From Bugulina stolonifera (Eukaryota; Bryozoa; Gymnolaemata; Cheilostomatida; Bugulidae): DNA of 64,000 bases. Below, piece by piece: positions 51,901-61,435 of this stretch. The notes below the pieces were generated by a model. It did no database searches, was not told the origin of the DNA, and saw only the letters and a list, made by a program, of their open reading frames with translations. The translations under genes were made by a program, and so were the position numbers. Numbering within the stretch: position 1 is the stretch's first letter; every line of letters begins with the position of its first letter. The stretch is from positions 10,937,929 to 11,001,928 of the forward strand of contig OW285187.1 in NCBI GenBank assembly GCA_935421135.1. The letters run 5' to 3'.

Positions 51901-54900
51901 TAGATCCTAAAACAGGTAGCTGTAGATAATTTGTGGGCTTGTAGATGTGTGTTAGTGTTTGAAGTAAAGCTTTAGAAGTATTATTCCGTTTCAACTTTGT
52001 AGTGTTTGCTGTCGTACTACCACACATGTATATTTTCATCAATTCAAGCAAGGATTGAATTTGAACGCTATTTTTTGTGATGATATTCTGAAGTTTTATA
52101 AACAGTACATCTAATATTGATGAGTGTTCAATCTCTTGTCTTATATGATTTCTAAAATTCAATCATTCCAGAATTCTGGTCAATACTAATGATTGAGTTA
52201 TTTACATAAATATTAATAATTTCAAGTTTCATGCTTATTTATTCGGTGCTGTGTAGATGCAGCTTTATTGGACATGAGATGTTATTATGAGTTCATTATT
52301 CATCATAGGAGAGAACATGACGGTGAGTGATGCGTTGCGTCATGGCTTCCTTGACAGAGGGCGTAAGCATTTCTGCAATGCGCATACTGGAGAAGTGTAC
52401 ACCTTGGATGAAGCTTTGCATAATGGATGGATCGTAACGAAATCAAATTATGACAGAACTAAAACACAGACAGGCTTTTCATTCAGAGGTGAGCACTAGA
52501 TGTGGATAGTTGTACAATTATAGTGTTATCTCGGGTTTATCTCTGTTCTAAAAGGCTCTTGAACCTTATGTTCTAATACTTATGATGTACACACACGTGG
52601 TTAAACCTGAAGATTGTGATGACTACACTATTTACATGATATTCTCTTCAACAGGCCAGCCTACCAGGCCAGCTCCTGCTACAGTTGGACCCTCTGGCTT
52701 TCAAACATTCACCATACTGTCTGTACTGGATGCTAAGACAGGTGAGGACCTCCCGGTGGCCGAGGCAGTCCGAAGGGGGATACTTGACGATTCTAAGAGA
52801 AACTACAGAGATACGCTGACTGGGGAGGTTATGTTACTGGATACTGCGGTAAAGAGAAGTAAGTACATGACTTTGTATAGTTGTAGTTGTGTCACTAACA
52901 TCAGGTGTTTGGTAGTCGTAACAACAGGTGGTTGCAATAATAGATCATTTATACAATAGTGTAGGTCATGTGTCACTTTGTAGTGCATGTGCATGTCTTG
53001 ATCATATAACTGACCCTCTTATTTTAAACTTTACAGATTTCATCAGACTTGGGCCTTCATCATCTGGACTCACAAAGACTTCCTTTTCTGATGCTCTCAG
53101 ACGCGGTTTCATTAATGCTCAGACTGGGAAGTACGCATGCCCCGCCACTGGTCAGGTGATGAGTGTAGACGAGGCGGTACGGCGAGGCCTTCTTGTTGAT
53201 GATACTGGACACAGACTTGGAGGCGAGGACATGACTCTCAGACCAAACCTCAACAGACAATCTAGAACTTTTGAGACGGCCCTAAGACACGGGATGATTG
53301 ATTCACGGTAAGCTGTGATGTACTACATGTTATCATAAGTTCTATTTATTGCCTGGAGATGGCTAGTTCTAAGTTCATTTACTCGTAGATGACAAGCCTC
53401 GTATTTGTTCTGAATTTTAAAAATCTAATCAACCCACATTTATGACACAGATGGCAACATATACATGTATATTGGACCTACAGTGCACAAGGTAGATTTT
53501 ATTGTATATGCATGTTTAGTGATGGTAGTTGTAAGGAATTGAGTAGCTCCATGGCGTCTTCTGAAAACCATATAATATATGGGAATCTAATGTTAATTTT
53601 GTAGCTCTGGGAAATATTTAAACCCTGAATCTGGTGAAGCAATGACATTGGGTCGAGCTGTAAATCAGGGACATTTGGCTCCAAAGACGCAATGGAAGGC
53701 ATACAAAACACAGCAGTATCAGCATCAACAGCAGCACATTGCTCCACCTTCTCCTGGCAGCGTCATCAGCTCTGCAAGTTTCAAGGTAGAGCATCAAAAC
53801 TAACACACCTCCTGTCCAACAGTTTGAAACTAAACTTGACAGGGTTGTTCTCAAAATGTTTTTTTACTATTGAGCTAAGCGGCTATTCTAGCAGAATGAA
53901 AGCACCAATTAAAATAATCATAATTTAGTAGTTGTCCTCTCTCAGTTGCACCAACAAGTGTTTCAATTTTAGTGAGCTCATTGATCTGAAAGGTTACATG
54001 TGTTTGTAGCAAAATGGTGACCCAATTTACTCTACGATACACAAGACAAGAAACGTCAGCACAACCTCGCATCACAAAGAAGGGCCTATTGATATATACA
54101 CTGCTAGAGAACAAGGCTTACTCAACATACATACAGGGGAGATAACTCTACCTCAGTATGGAACAAGTATGCTCATTGATGATGCTCTAATGCAAGGTAA
54201 GTTGCATAGGCAGCATAATCTAAACATGTGTAGAGAGACTGCATGTCTTTAGGCAATTCATGTGCACAGTTGCACAAAAATAGAGTAACTGATAAAATAA
54301 CATAACATTATTTATTATTAATATAAACTATAAACTGTGCCTGTCGTATGTGCTATCATATAAATATAATGTGGGAATTTGAAGAAGATACTATTTTACA
54401 TTTTAGGATTGATTGTGACCACAGTTCCCCTCAGTGCAATACTCAATAAGCCGGCCTCGACGGCGTCTATGTCGGTACATCAGGCCTTCCAGCATGGCCT
54501 TGTCAACCCATTAACTTTAGCAGTACAGAATGCTAGTGGACAGTTTATTCCATTTGAAGATGCTCTAGCATCAGGCCTTCTATACCCGAGAGCTAGCAGC
54601 AGCATAAGACGAGAAGGGTCAGTTGCGAGGGAAGGTTCTGTTGTTAGAGAGCCAGTGAATCACCTACGGGCTGCCTCAGTACCTGCGGGTGGTACTTTAC
54701 CTGCGGGTGGTACTTTACCTTCTGGTCAGAATTACAACTACAGTTATAGAAAACACACCTCACAGCACAGCAGTGGCACTCACATGCCTAAGAACCGCTC
54801 GTTTGGCTCTATGAATGGCGGTCACATGACCAGTGGTGGTGGCGGTCACATGACCAATGGTGGGAGTCATATGATCAATGGTGGAGCTCATCTGAAGCCA

Positions 54901-56330
54901 GGCGTAGGTACGCTACCACACAGTACATCTACGCTGCCTCATACTAACATGTCCACTACTCAGCATAGAGTATGGGAAAAACAGCAACATGTGCAATCTA
55001 ATGGTGTAGGCAATGCTCAGCAGGCGGGGTTTGAAAGTCAGCAGGGAGCACAGGCTCAGTCACCGCTGCTAAATGGCAATGCTCACTTTGTCAATGGTAA
55101 ACTGTTTGCTAGCAGAGCTGGCTACAAAATAGAAGGTGATGGCATGGTTGTTAACCTGATGAATGGAGAGGCGATGAGCTTAGCTCAGGCTCAGCGAGCC
55201 AACATAGTGCAACAGATACCTGATGATGAGTACGATGCAGGTACCTTACCACCCAACCAGTCCATGCCAAGGAAGGTAAGATTTTCAGCTAACCAATTCC
55301 TGTCAAGCTGTGACTCTCTGCATCTATACTAGGCCTACTATAAAAATTTGCATACCGCATGCCGTCAACCCTGATTTATTTTTACCTTAGAGTTTGAGAT
55401 AATTGGTAAGCCAGTTTAATACACACAGAACTTTCTGGTTATACTCGTAGTGTGCAATATGCCAGTATATGACTATAATTGATGCATATACATGTATGAT
55501 TGTGCCACTGTATAGTACATACAAGTACAATGTATGCAGTTGAAACCTTACATGTTCATGCATGGAACAAAATCATGTGCAGGCATATTACGCACTTGCA
55601 AACAACTATCACATCACATTCTACATGGTTTGGATTTTTCTGCTTGCTTAAGAATGGCTTCCAAGTCTTTCTATTTCAATACGGTATTTCGCTTGCTTGC
55701 CTAAAATACTTGTGCATTGAAGGGAATAATTAAATTTTGCAAGCTGATATTTTTGCACTAGCCAATGATTCTATGGCCTTGTCTACAAGAGTCAAACCAA
55801 TGTGGTTATCCTCTGATTAGCTGCAGCTGTGAAGTCATTTGTACAAACTAGAAGTTGTCTTCTCTTGCCTATTCGACTTGTTATAAATAATACTGGCATA
55901 ATATACAAATTGTAGTTTTATACAATGTATAATCTATGTCATAATTGTTATCAGTTGACGTTGATCAAAGGATATCATCAGCACACATTCACTAAATATA
56001 GTCTCAATTCCGGTCCCTTGAATAAAACACTGTTTATTACGGTATGGGTAGCATGTAACCATGGTCGCAGTTGTATTTTCATCAGCTCATGTGGTGTGTG
56101 TTGTCTAGGATGTGGTGCCACACGCTACTGCTAGTGCTGCCTCTCACCTTTCCGCTGATGCTACAGCCACAGAGTTTAACTCTTTGCAAACAATACAGCC
56201 AGTGCCAGTCTCAGTCTCAGCTCCCATCAAACCTCCGAGGGTCTCATTTGGTGCTCCTCATCAGCCTCCCGTTAAATCTGAGTTTTATTCAAGCAGTTCA
56301 GAGCAATATTACTCAGAGATAAAACACTGA
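23568..56330 (+). CDS. Giant plakin (plectin)-repeat-only protein, 41 exons, epiplakin-like architecture
   Basis: Forty-one GT-AG exons join in consistent phase into 8565 bases, 2854 residues plus stop. From residue about 145 to 2770 the protein is built of plakin/plectin repeats (PF00681 type): pattern DPxTGxxLSxxEAhxxGLID, then GxYxxPxTGxxhxxxxAhxxGLh. I count about 54 such motifs in three dense blocks separated by Ser/Pro/Lys-rich linkers. Plakin repeats in plectin, desmoplakin and epiplakin bind intermediate filaments; spectraplakins carry them too. I see no calponin-homology, spectrin-repeat, plakin, EF-hand or GAR domain, and no signal peptide or membrane segment. The start is MASQLGE (ATG 23568) spliced in phase 0 to FQMDIG; Met at 26122 is an alternative. 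A large spectraplakin isoform is possible only if other exons lie outside the window beyond the formin. Exon lists are in the part entries. Confidence 0.9.
33170..33504. mobile_element. MITE, 'ACACGAGAGGC' family, copy A (plakin intron 8)
   Basis: About 335 bp. The right end is GCCTCTCGTGTAGCCGAGCC followed by TTTAA. The left end is the degraded inverse (ATTACACGAGAGGCCG at about 33183). The body shares long stretches with copies at 46875-47185 and 58848-59180, for example ACCAACATGTTGGT and TTTGCTCTAGAACGAG. It is non-coding. Confidence 0.75.
34135..34250. repeat. Tandem 24-bp repeat with internal dyad symmetry
   Basis: Four full units and a partial fifth of a 24-bp sequence of the form AAAGAGTTTCCAAAAACTCT plus CCCC. 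Each unit holds an inverted pair (AGAGTTT/AAACTCT). The plus strand reads as repeated [DE]FPK(S/T)LPK, but the frame has no splice acceptor before it and a stop just upstream, so it is intronic in the plakin-repeat gene. Confidence 0.8.
36086..36405. repeat. (ACT)n/(ACC)n trinucleotide tract
   Basis: About 320 bases of interrupted CTA/CCA triplets (plus strand ACTACTACTACC) in plakin intron 11. On the minus strand this yields a long polyvaline frame, which is an artefact of the repeat. Confidence 0.95.
36431..36478. repeat. 11-bp tandem repeat
   Basis: Four units of ATAGCAGAGCC plus a partial fifth, just after the trinucleotide tract, in the same intron. Confidence 0.9.
38446..41101 (+). other. 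Plakin-repeat gene exons 14-18: repeat block B
   Basis: Exons: 38446-38629, 39464-39630, 39882-40068, 40388-40596, 40905-41101. The block encodes residues about 893-1207 with about 10 motifs, for example YRDPTTGLVLGIQDAVSKGF, FEDALKVGLLNPYTAEFQHP and RYYLDDALKRGIINADNG. Repeats run across exon boundaries. Introns 14/15 and 16/17 split the glycine codon (phase 1) that follows T or N in the turn, as in block C. Confidence 0.85.
42020..42190. repeat. 23-bp tandem repeat
   Basis: Seven near-identical units of TACTTACTGCAGTAGCTGTA plus ATG, with a partial eighth. CTGCAG lies at the centre of a short dyad (TACTGCAGTA). The array is intronic, between plakin exons 19 and 20. Confidence 0.93.
42546..42835. 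repeat. 42-bp minisatellite
   Basis: About seven units of a 42-bp sequence (start GTATATGACATGCCCTCATA). Because 42 is a multiple of three and units lack in-phase stops, several frames on both strands stay open. None has splice sites in phase with the plakin gene, so it is read as intron 20 sequence. Unit variation is only a few bases. Confidence 0.93.
44962..45319 (+). other. Plakin-repeat gene exons 24-25: two repeats and a 27-base exon
   Basis: Exons: 44962-45152 and 45293-45319. Together with the end of exon 23 (NIESALEEG) they encode YIDLPKREFTHPTTGEKMPL and DAVKRGYIQGSG, then a charged helix. Exon 25 (MDEIDPQIM) is a symmetric phase 0-0 exon of nine codons, so it can be optional. Confidence 0.75.
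46875..47185. mobile_element. MITE, 'ACACGAGAGGC' family, copy B (plakin intron 27)
   Basis: The most diverged copy. Shared words include AACTTCGGCGGA, TGATATTAACCA and CATGTTGGTCTTTG. The right end keeps GGCCTCCCGTGTACC. The left terminal repeat is largely lost. Confidence 0.65.
48421..48475 (+). pseudogene. Decayed partial copy of plakin exon 28
   Basis: About 50 bases (AAGTATGGTCTGATCAGTGG and onward) repeat the exon 28 segment at 47890-47944, which encodes KYGLISGEILDTKRKTE, with a deleted base that shifts the frame after ILDT. It lies in intron 28, just before exon 29. No acceptor precedes it in phase. It is the remnant of a local duplication. Confidence 0.8.
48700..48905. repeat. TACTTG-type simple repeat region
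   Basis: Runs of (GTACTT)n and longer interrupted units (CTCTACTTGTACTTGGTTAT) directly after exon 29, within intron 29. Confidence 0.8.
54407..56330 (+). other. Plakin-repeat gene exons 40-41: last repeats and C-terminal tail
   Basis: Exons: 54407-55275 and 56109-56330 (stop TGA 56328-56330). Exon 40, 869 bases, is by far the largest. It holds two repeats (SMSVHQAFQHGLVNPLTL, FIPFEDALASGLLYPRASSS), then about 180 residues of low complexity with REGSV(A/V)REGSV, PAGGTLPAGGTLPSG and GGHMT/N repeats, then a last motif (MNGEAMSLAQAQRANIVQQ). Exon 41 adds a Ser/Pro/Ala tail ending SSSSEQYYSEIKH. The Gly/Ser/Arg-poor tail is unlike the GSR tails of plectin or spectraplakins. Confidence 0.85.
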
Positions 56331-58504
56331 CCTTCCTGCTAAAATATCTTGGTAATGATTATTTGTGAGTAACATGTTTCGCTATTTAACCAATGTGTCA
56401 GATGTAGCGCACAATAATACTTTACTATCATAGTATACAATGTAGATCTAAACTTATAATTAATATATACATAATTCTGCACTTATAAAACAGCTGCAAA
56501 TACTTGTACGATTTACATTGTACATGCAATCCATTGTGGAATGATTGGTGGCATGACTTACTAACTAGAAGCAAATTCCAATAAAAATTCTCCCAAAAGA
56601 CATCCCTTACCCAACTATGATAGCATTGTATCCTTAATACATAGCTGAAGTTGTCATCTCTGTGCTGTTGAAGGTGGAAAAGCTCTGAAATCAAATTATT
56701 TAGGGGTACAATCAGCTGTGAATAAAGGCTCGGCTAGACTTTGATTGTTCTTTTTCTTCCTTCAGAGCCTCGTTCTAGAGCAAACCGGAGATGATAACTT
56801 CATTTGGTACCGCATTTTCCGCTGGATGGGTTGTTTTAGAACAGCCAGTGATCCTAGCCCCATTTTGATAGATTTGTACTTTTCCCCCCATTCCATAATT
56901 CCGTTGGACTTGTTCAGTTACAATATGTTACAGATCTAGGTTACATCTATGTAATGGTCCAATGTATTTTTCGCATTACACTCAATGGTCTATGCCATAG
57001 TACATACATGTATATGAGCATATCATGGGCGCTGTTCATTGAACATACAATTGTAGCTTTTTTATAACTTTTCTTTGATCATGTTGTAGTTTCTACTAAG
57101 CCTTCAATAAAATGGATTTATTTTCGCCATCACACAATAATATCACAGCAATTTTTCACTAGATGGGAAATCTTTTCCTATTCATTCTAGTTGTAATGTT
57201 AACATACCAGAGTCCTGTTTATTATTCATGTAGTGTATATGTATTATTATATTATACTTGCAGCGATATATGCGTAACACAGCAGTATAAGAACAGCTGC
57301 CGCAAGGTTTGAAGTGATGACACAGAACTTTATCTGCCACACTGCAAGATGATGAATAACACCTAATACTAACATATGATGATTAAACTAACTCTCGGTG
57401 TCCATATGAGCGAGATGGACCCAGCAGTCTATAAAACTAATTCTAAGTCAAAATGAAGGCTATGTATATAATTTAGAAAATATTATATGTTTTTATACAT
57501 TGGATTAATAATTTAAAACCAGGTATTGTTTTTAATACTTACAACACACATAACCCAATTATTATACACAAAAATTAATTATAAGTTTGCTGTGATGAAA
57601 GGTTTTTATTAGATGTAATTTTGATATGAACTTTTATGCTGAGTTAGTAGAGTAAAATATTAAATATTTAAAGCATGTGTAACTGTAACCATATGAATCT
57701 CCGGTATTTAGCTGCTTTTAATAATATTATATTTATACAGTTACTATGTTGCTAATTTCATAATGTATGCATGCATCTAATATTAGTCTGTGTTGAAATA
57801 ATATCAGCTTCAATGTCATTGGTTAATTATGAGATTGCAATAAATTTAATAGTCGTTTGAATCCAATTCCATGTATCTATGTTGTATATTTTAGATTATA
57901 GCAATAGCATCCTCTGCCTAGTTGCAAGGTAGGTGGTAAGGAACCCCTTTTATGGAAATGGAAAATTATTTGGAATTATCTTTCCTTAGACTCGATAATT
58001 CCAGGTACGTTTTCATCTGGAGTTGTCTAATAAATCTGTTAAGCATTAAGAATTCCAGATAATTCCTCGTTGATCCTGTCCAATTAGGATGCAGTATTTT
58101 GTCAACATGGCGGCGCCCATAATAGAAACAAAGATAGATCTTTGATAGAAACAACAAGTGATTGGTAATAAAACTTCACTCCATGTCAGACATTGTATCA
58201 CTGCTCACAGTTTAGCCAAGTCAGTTTCAATTGTTTATTTATTGTTGATAGAGTTGTGAACTTCAATATTGAAATAATATAGTATGTAGTATAGTATATC
58301 TATATGACTGAATTAGATTATTATTAATTATTTATATTTTAAAATAATATTCTATTGTGAATACTACTAAACCACTGGAGTGACTGGGCTAAATGTCACT
58401 GAGTAATTTTTTATGTCACTCGTTCTCATTCTACATATTTATATTATAATAAATTTTACTTCTTAGTTTAATCTTCTTACTCCTTGGTTTAATAAAATGC
58501 GAAT
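56331..58504. other. Intergenic region with a partial MITE
   Basis: The plakin gene 3' UTR should begin here; an AATAAA at about 57106 is a candidate polyadenylation signal. The MITE fragment (56723-56793) also brings an AATAAA-containing edge. Otherwise it is AT-rich with no gene recognised. Confidence 0.45.
56723..56793. mobile_element. MITE, 'ACACGAGAGGC' family, truncated inverted copy D
   Basis: TAAAGGCTCGGCTAGAC, then GATTGTTCTTTTTC and CTTCAGAGCCTCGTTCTAGA, match the reverse complement of the right end of copies A and C. Only about 70 bases are preserved. Confidence 0.75.
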
Positions 58505-58598
58505 CCATGCTTTCAGGAAAGACAAGCTGCAGTAGAATGACAAAGGCGTCTCTGAGACCTGCAAAGAAAGATCCAGATTCCTTCTCCTGTTGCTAAAG
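58505..58598 (+). pseudogene. Decayed copy of exon 1 of the UIM-like gene
   Basis: The bases from ATGCTTTCAGGAAAGACAAG closely match exon 1 at 58681-58774 (MPSGKTSCS...SAKEDPS). The frame runs MLSGKTSCSRMTKASLRPAK and then stops at a TAA. There is no donor at the homologous place, so this is a dead duplicate 176 bases upstream of the real exon. Confidence 0.8.
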
Positions 58599-58680
58599 TT
58601 AATCATGACCATGCTTTAGTTTTTCATCTACCATGTTGATTTTCATTTTAAACTTTGTTCTCCAATTCTAGTCTTGGACA

Positions 58681-61435
58681 ATGCCTTCAGGAAAGACGAG
58701 CTGCAGTAGGAGGACCAACACATCCAAGAGATCTGCAAAGGAAGATCCTTCTACTGTGGCTAAAGCCATGTCTAGGCGTCCTAAAAGGGTAACAATTGTA
58801 GATAGGGCAGCACTACATACAAAAATTCAACATTGTGAAAATATCAGTAAAGGCTCGGCTACACGAGAGGCCGCGCTTCAGTCCGCAAGCTTCGGCGGAG
58901 CAAGTTGGTTGGCATAGCTCTATAGGCAATGTGTAGTACCAGTCCACAAGTGGCCTTGAATAATATCCAGCCAATAACCAAAGCTTATTTTAAATAAATT
59001 ATATATAATTGGAGTCGTTGTACCTGATATTAACCAATCACCATAGCGCTCGTGAAGCCCGTGGACGGAACGACCAACATGTTGGTCTTTGCACAGCCGG
59101 ACAGCTCGCAGATTTGCTCTAGAACGAGAGGCCCCAAGACCGAAAAATAATAATCAGCCTCTCGTGTAGCGGAGCCTTTAGAAGCAGAGTGTTCTGAAAA
59201 AGTTGGTTTGGAAAACATCCTTTTCAAAATTCTACATATTACATGTAGGAGAACACAACCCACATATGAATTTTATATTAATCGCACGACTCATAAATAA
59301 CATAACCTGTTTGAATTCGTTATTAGTATTTATTACTTGCACAATTTAATCATCCATGATAGTTCAATGTAATATAAAATGCATGATTTCTTTGAATTTT
59401 ATTTATATAATTTACCGTATATTTGAGCAAACCAAACCTTATAGTAGTATGTAGGACCTACTAATTTTTTTGGTTTTAACCACTACTAACTTGTAGAACA
59501 TTAAAAGAATTAATTATCTGTGAGTTCTGTTCTCCGTGTAATCTAGTACAATTTCTAGATGGATGTTCTCCAAACGAATGTCCCTTTACCACTAAATACA
59601 TCGAGTAGCGTCCATACTTTGTAACCCCTAATGAAGTTGGAAGAAAAACTTGTCACATTCTAATATTATTCATTGTGGATGCAAACTACAAAAATTTTCA
59701 TCAGTTTACAGTTTAAGAGCATAGAAAGTCTATTACAAGTTAACCTAATCGGATACTGTATATATCTGTATATTATACAAGTTTACCTAGTTGGCTATTC
59801 ATAGCCACAGAAGGAGTCAGATATGATCCATATAAGTTTGAGGAAGATGCCCAACTACAGCTTGCTATCAGGCTTTCTCTAAAAGCTGTGCTGAATCAGC
59901 ACCCTCTCCTCTGGTCGAGGTCACTCAAAAGAGGGAGACCACTTACATTCCCTGAAATATATATTATACATCGATAGCTATGGGGAAAAACTCTGTTATA
60001 GCTGTAGAGGTAGCTATAGCTAACTCCAAGCTAATAATCATATAAGAATGGCTTTGTAGTGTAATAACTGACAATTTGAAAGAATGAGCACTAGCTAATG
60101 TGCTTGATCATAGCTTTTTGCATGGGAGGCGACTTGCTGTTATGTCTAATGCCATCTGATCTGGGATCACTACAGGCATGTTTGTTTGCCACTGAAGTAC
60201 TAAAATGGTTGATAACCTCTCCTGTTTTAGTTTTTACAAGGAGCATCCCAGGTTTTTTCCATTTGTATATGACTGGAAAATGGCTGCCTTTTCCTCTGAA
60301 CTATGCTGGCCTATGTTGTATACGCATTCATTTATTTGATAAACATGAATATATAATGTAGTATACAGTGATATATGTTCTACTTTAGGCAGCAAAAGTC
60401 AGATATGATCCATACAAGTTTGAGGAAGATGCCCAACTTCAGCTTGCTATCAGGCTCTCTTTGAAAACTCAGAAATCTGCTGAGGTAATATACATTTCTA
60501 GTTTGGTAGCAACTGGGCCATACTTGTAAGTTGTAGTTCTCTCCTATGCATGATGATACAAGAGAAATACCAACGAAACAGGTATGGTGTGTAGTGACCA
60601 TTTAAATTCGAAGTCATAATCTCAATTTCCATGCTTTGCTGGGGCAGGCAATTTCAGGCGCTGTGTAACATTGTACACATGACTGTTTTTATGTACATGG
60701 ATGTTGTGTGAATGACATTGTGGTTCTTGCAGACAGGGAATGAGGAGAAGGAAGATACATCTACTGATAGGACCAAGACAATAAGTAAGCTGGTGCCAAA
60801 ACCTTCCCAAAAACCCGTCGATAACAAACCTTCCCAGAAACCCCTTCACAGCAAGCCTCAGAAGCCTCTCCATAGCAAGCCTTCCCAGAAGCCCTTTCAT
60901 AGCAAGCCTTCCCAGAAGCCACTTCCAGTAACCAGGATTAGCGAAGACACTGATAGATCAGTGACTAGCAATAAAAGACAGAATCCGTTGAATGCAACTA
61001 CCAAGTGAGTACCTAAAGCCATTATTGTAGGTGGCTCATTATTTTTGTTGCTATTCTTGTTTTACTTCATACTGGAGTCTAGACGTTGAGTCTCAGATTA
61101 CCTAGCACATGTGTAGCTAGATGTTGATTTTAACTTTCATAAACTGTAGGTCTCTTGCTAAAAGAGTCAAGCAAGAAAAGAAAGAGAAAAAATTAGTTTG
61201 TAAAAAAGTGGAGGCAACGGAGACTCCAACTACAGCCAGTTTTATTAAGTACATTCTGGAGAGTGACTCTAAAAACCGTGACATGGAATTAGTTCAGTTA
61301 TTTAAGAAACCAGAACCTGAACCTGAACCAGTGGATGAGGTAGGCGTCAGCTCTAATGAACAGGCAACTATATCTACTGCCACTGAAGTCTGTGATGAAG
61401 TCATTAAAACTGAATGTGACAACACTTACATATAA
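58681..61435 (+). CDS. Small basic protein with a ubiquitin-interacting-type motif (unknown function)
   Basis: Four exons (58681-58788, 60389-60484, 60733-61004, 61150-61435) join in frame to 253 residues; the stop is TAA at 61433-61435. I do not recognise the family. Residues 48-62 (EEDAQLQLAIRLSLK) fit a ubiquitin-interacting motif: acidic start, then Leu-x-x-Ala-x-x-x-Ser with Ala56 and Ser60. The N-terminus is Ser/Arg/Lys-rich. Residues about 88-135 repeat KPSQKPLHS four to five times. KRVKQEKKEKK (about 163-173) could be a nuclear localisation signal, and a PEPEPEP run follows. A role in ubiquitin binding in the nucleus is inference only. The start ATG is the first in the exon and follows an acceptor (TTCTAG at 58667-58672), so a leader exon probably exists upstream. 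Decayed copies of exons 1 and 2 flank the real exons, and a MITE lies in intron 1. Confidence 0.72.
58848..59180. mobile_element. MITE, 'ACACGAGAGGC' family, copy C (best preserved)
   Basis: About 333 bp, in intron 1 of the UIM-like gene, 59 bases after its donor. The left end is TAAAGGCTCGGCTACACGAG and the right end, in reverse complement, TAAAGGCTCCGCTACACGAG: terminal inverted repeats of about 26 bp with one mismatch. The ends suggest a TA target site. No transposase is present. Confidence 0.85.
59815..59885 (+). pseudogene. Decayed copy of the UIM exon
   Basis: The frame reads VRYDPYKFEEDAQLQLAIRL then SLK, identical in protein to the real exon 2 (60398-60466), with only a few synonymous base changes. 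The splice context differs: the nearest upstream AGs give the wrong phase for exon 1, and the frame runs past the homologous donor to a stop at about 59975. It is probably non-functional, but the lack of amino-acid changes means recent origin or use as an alternative exon cannot be excluded. Confidence 0.75.

Larger units (their letters stand above)
45827..54196 (+). other. Plakin-repeat gene exons 26-39: repeat block C
   Basis: Exons: 45827-46094, 46361-46534, 47817-48034, 48509-48679, 49113-49254, 49622-49819, 50239-50409, 51018-51140, 51778-51915, 52309-52488, 52655-52858, 53037-53307, 53605-53785, 54010-54196. This is the densest part, residues about 1617-2491, with some 26 motifs. Typical are TVVDPRTKKTISTGEAIKLG, AVIDPNTKEEVSAEEAVQRG and SVVDPKTGENMTVSDALRHG. 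Exons 31 to 36 are all phase 1-1, and most of their introns split the same glycine codon of the turn. Block C therefore probably grew by duplication of exon units. Confidence 0.88.

Noticed and set aside
23568..56330. Plakin exons as the 3' half of a spectraplakin starting upstream of the formin
   Set aside because: A complete unrelated gene with its own stop lies between, and the first plakin exon has a good start codon. Not excluded, but less likely.
57966..58157. Minus-strand open frame between the plakin and UIM-like genes
   Set aside because: Short, with no recognisable domain, splice context or codon bias; indistinguishable from chance.
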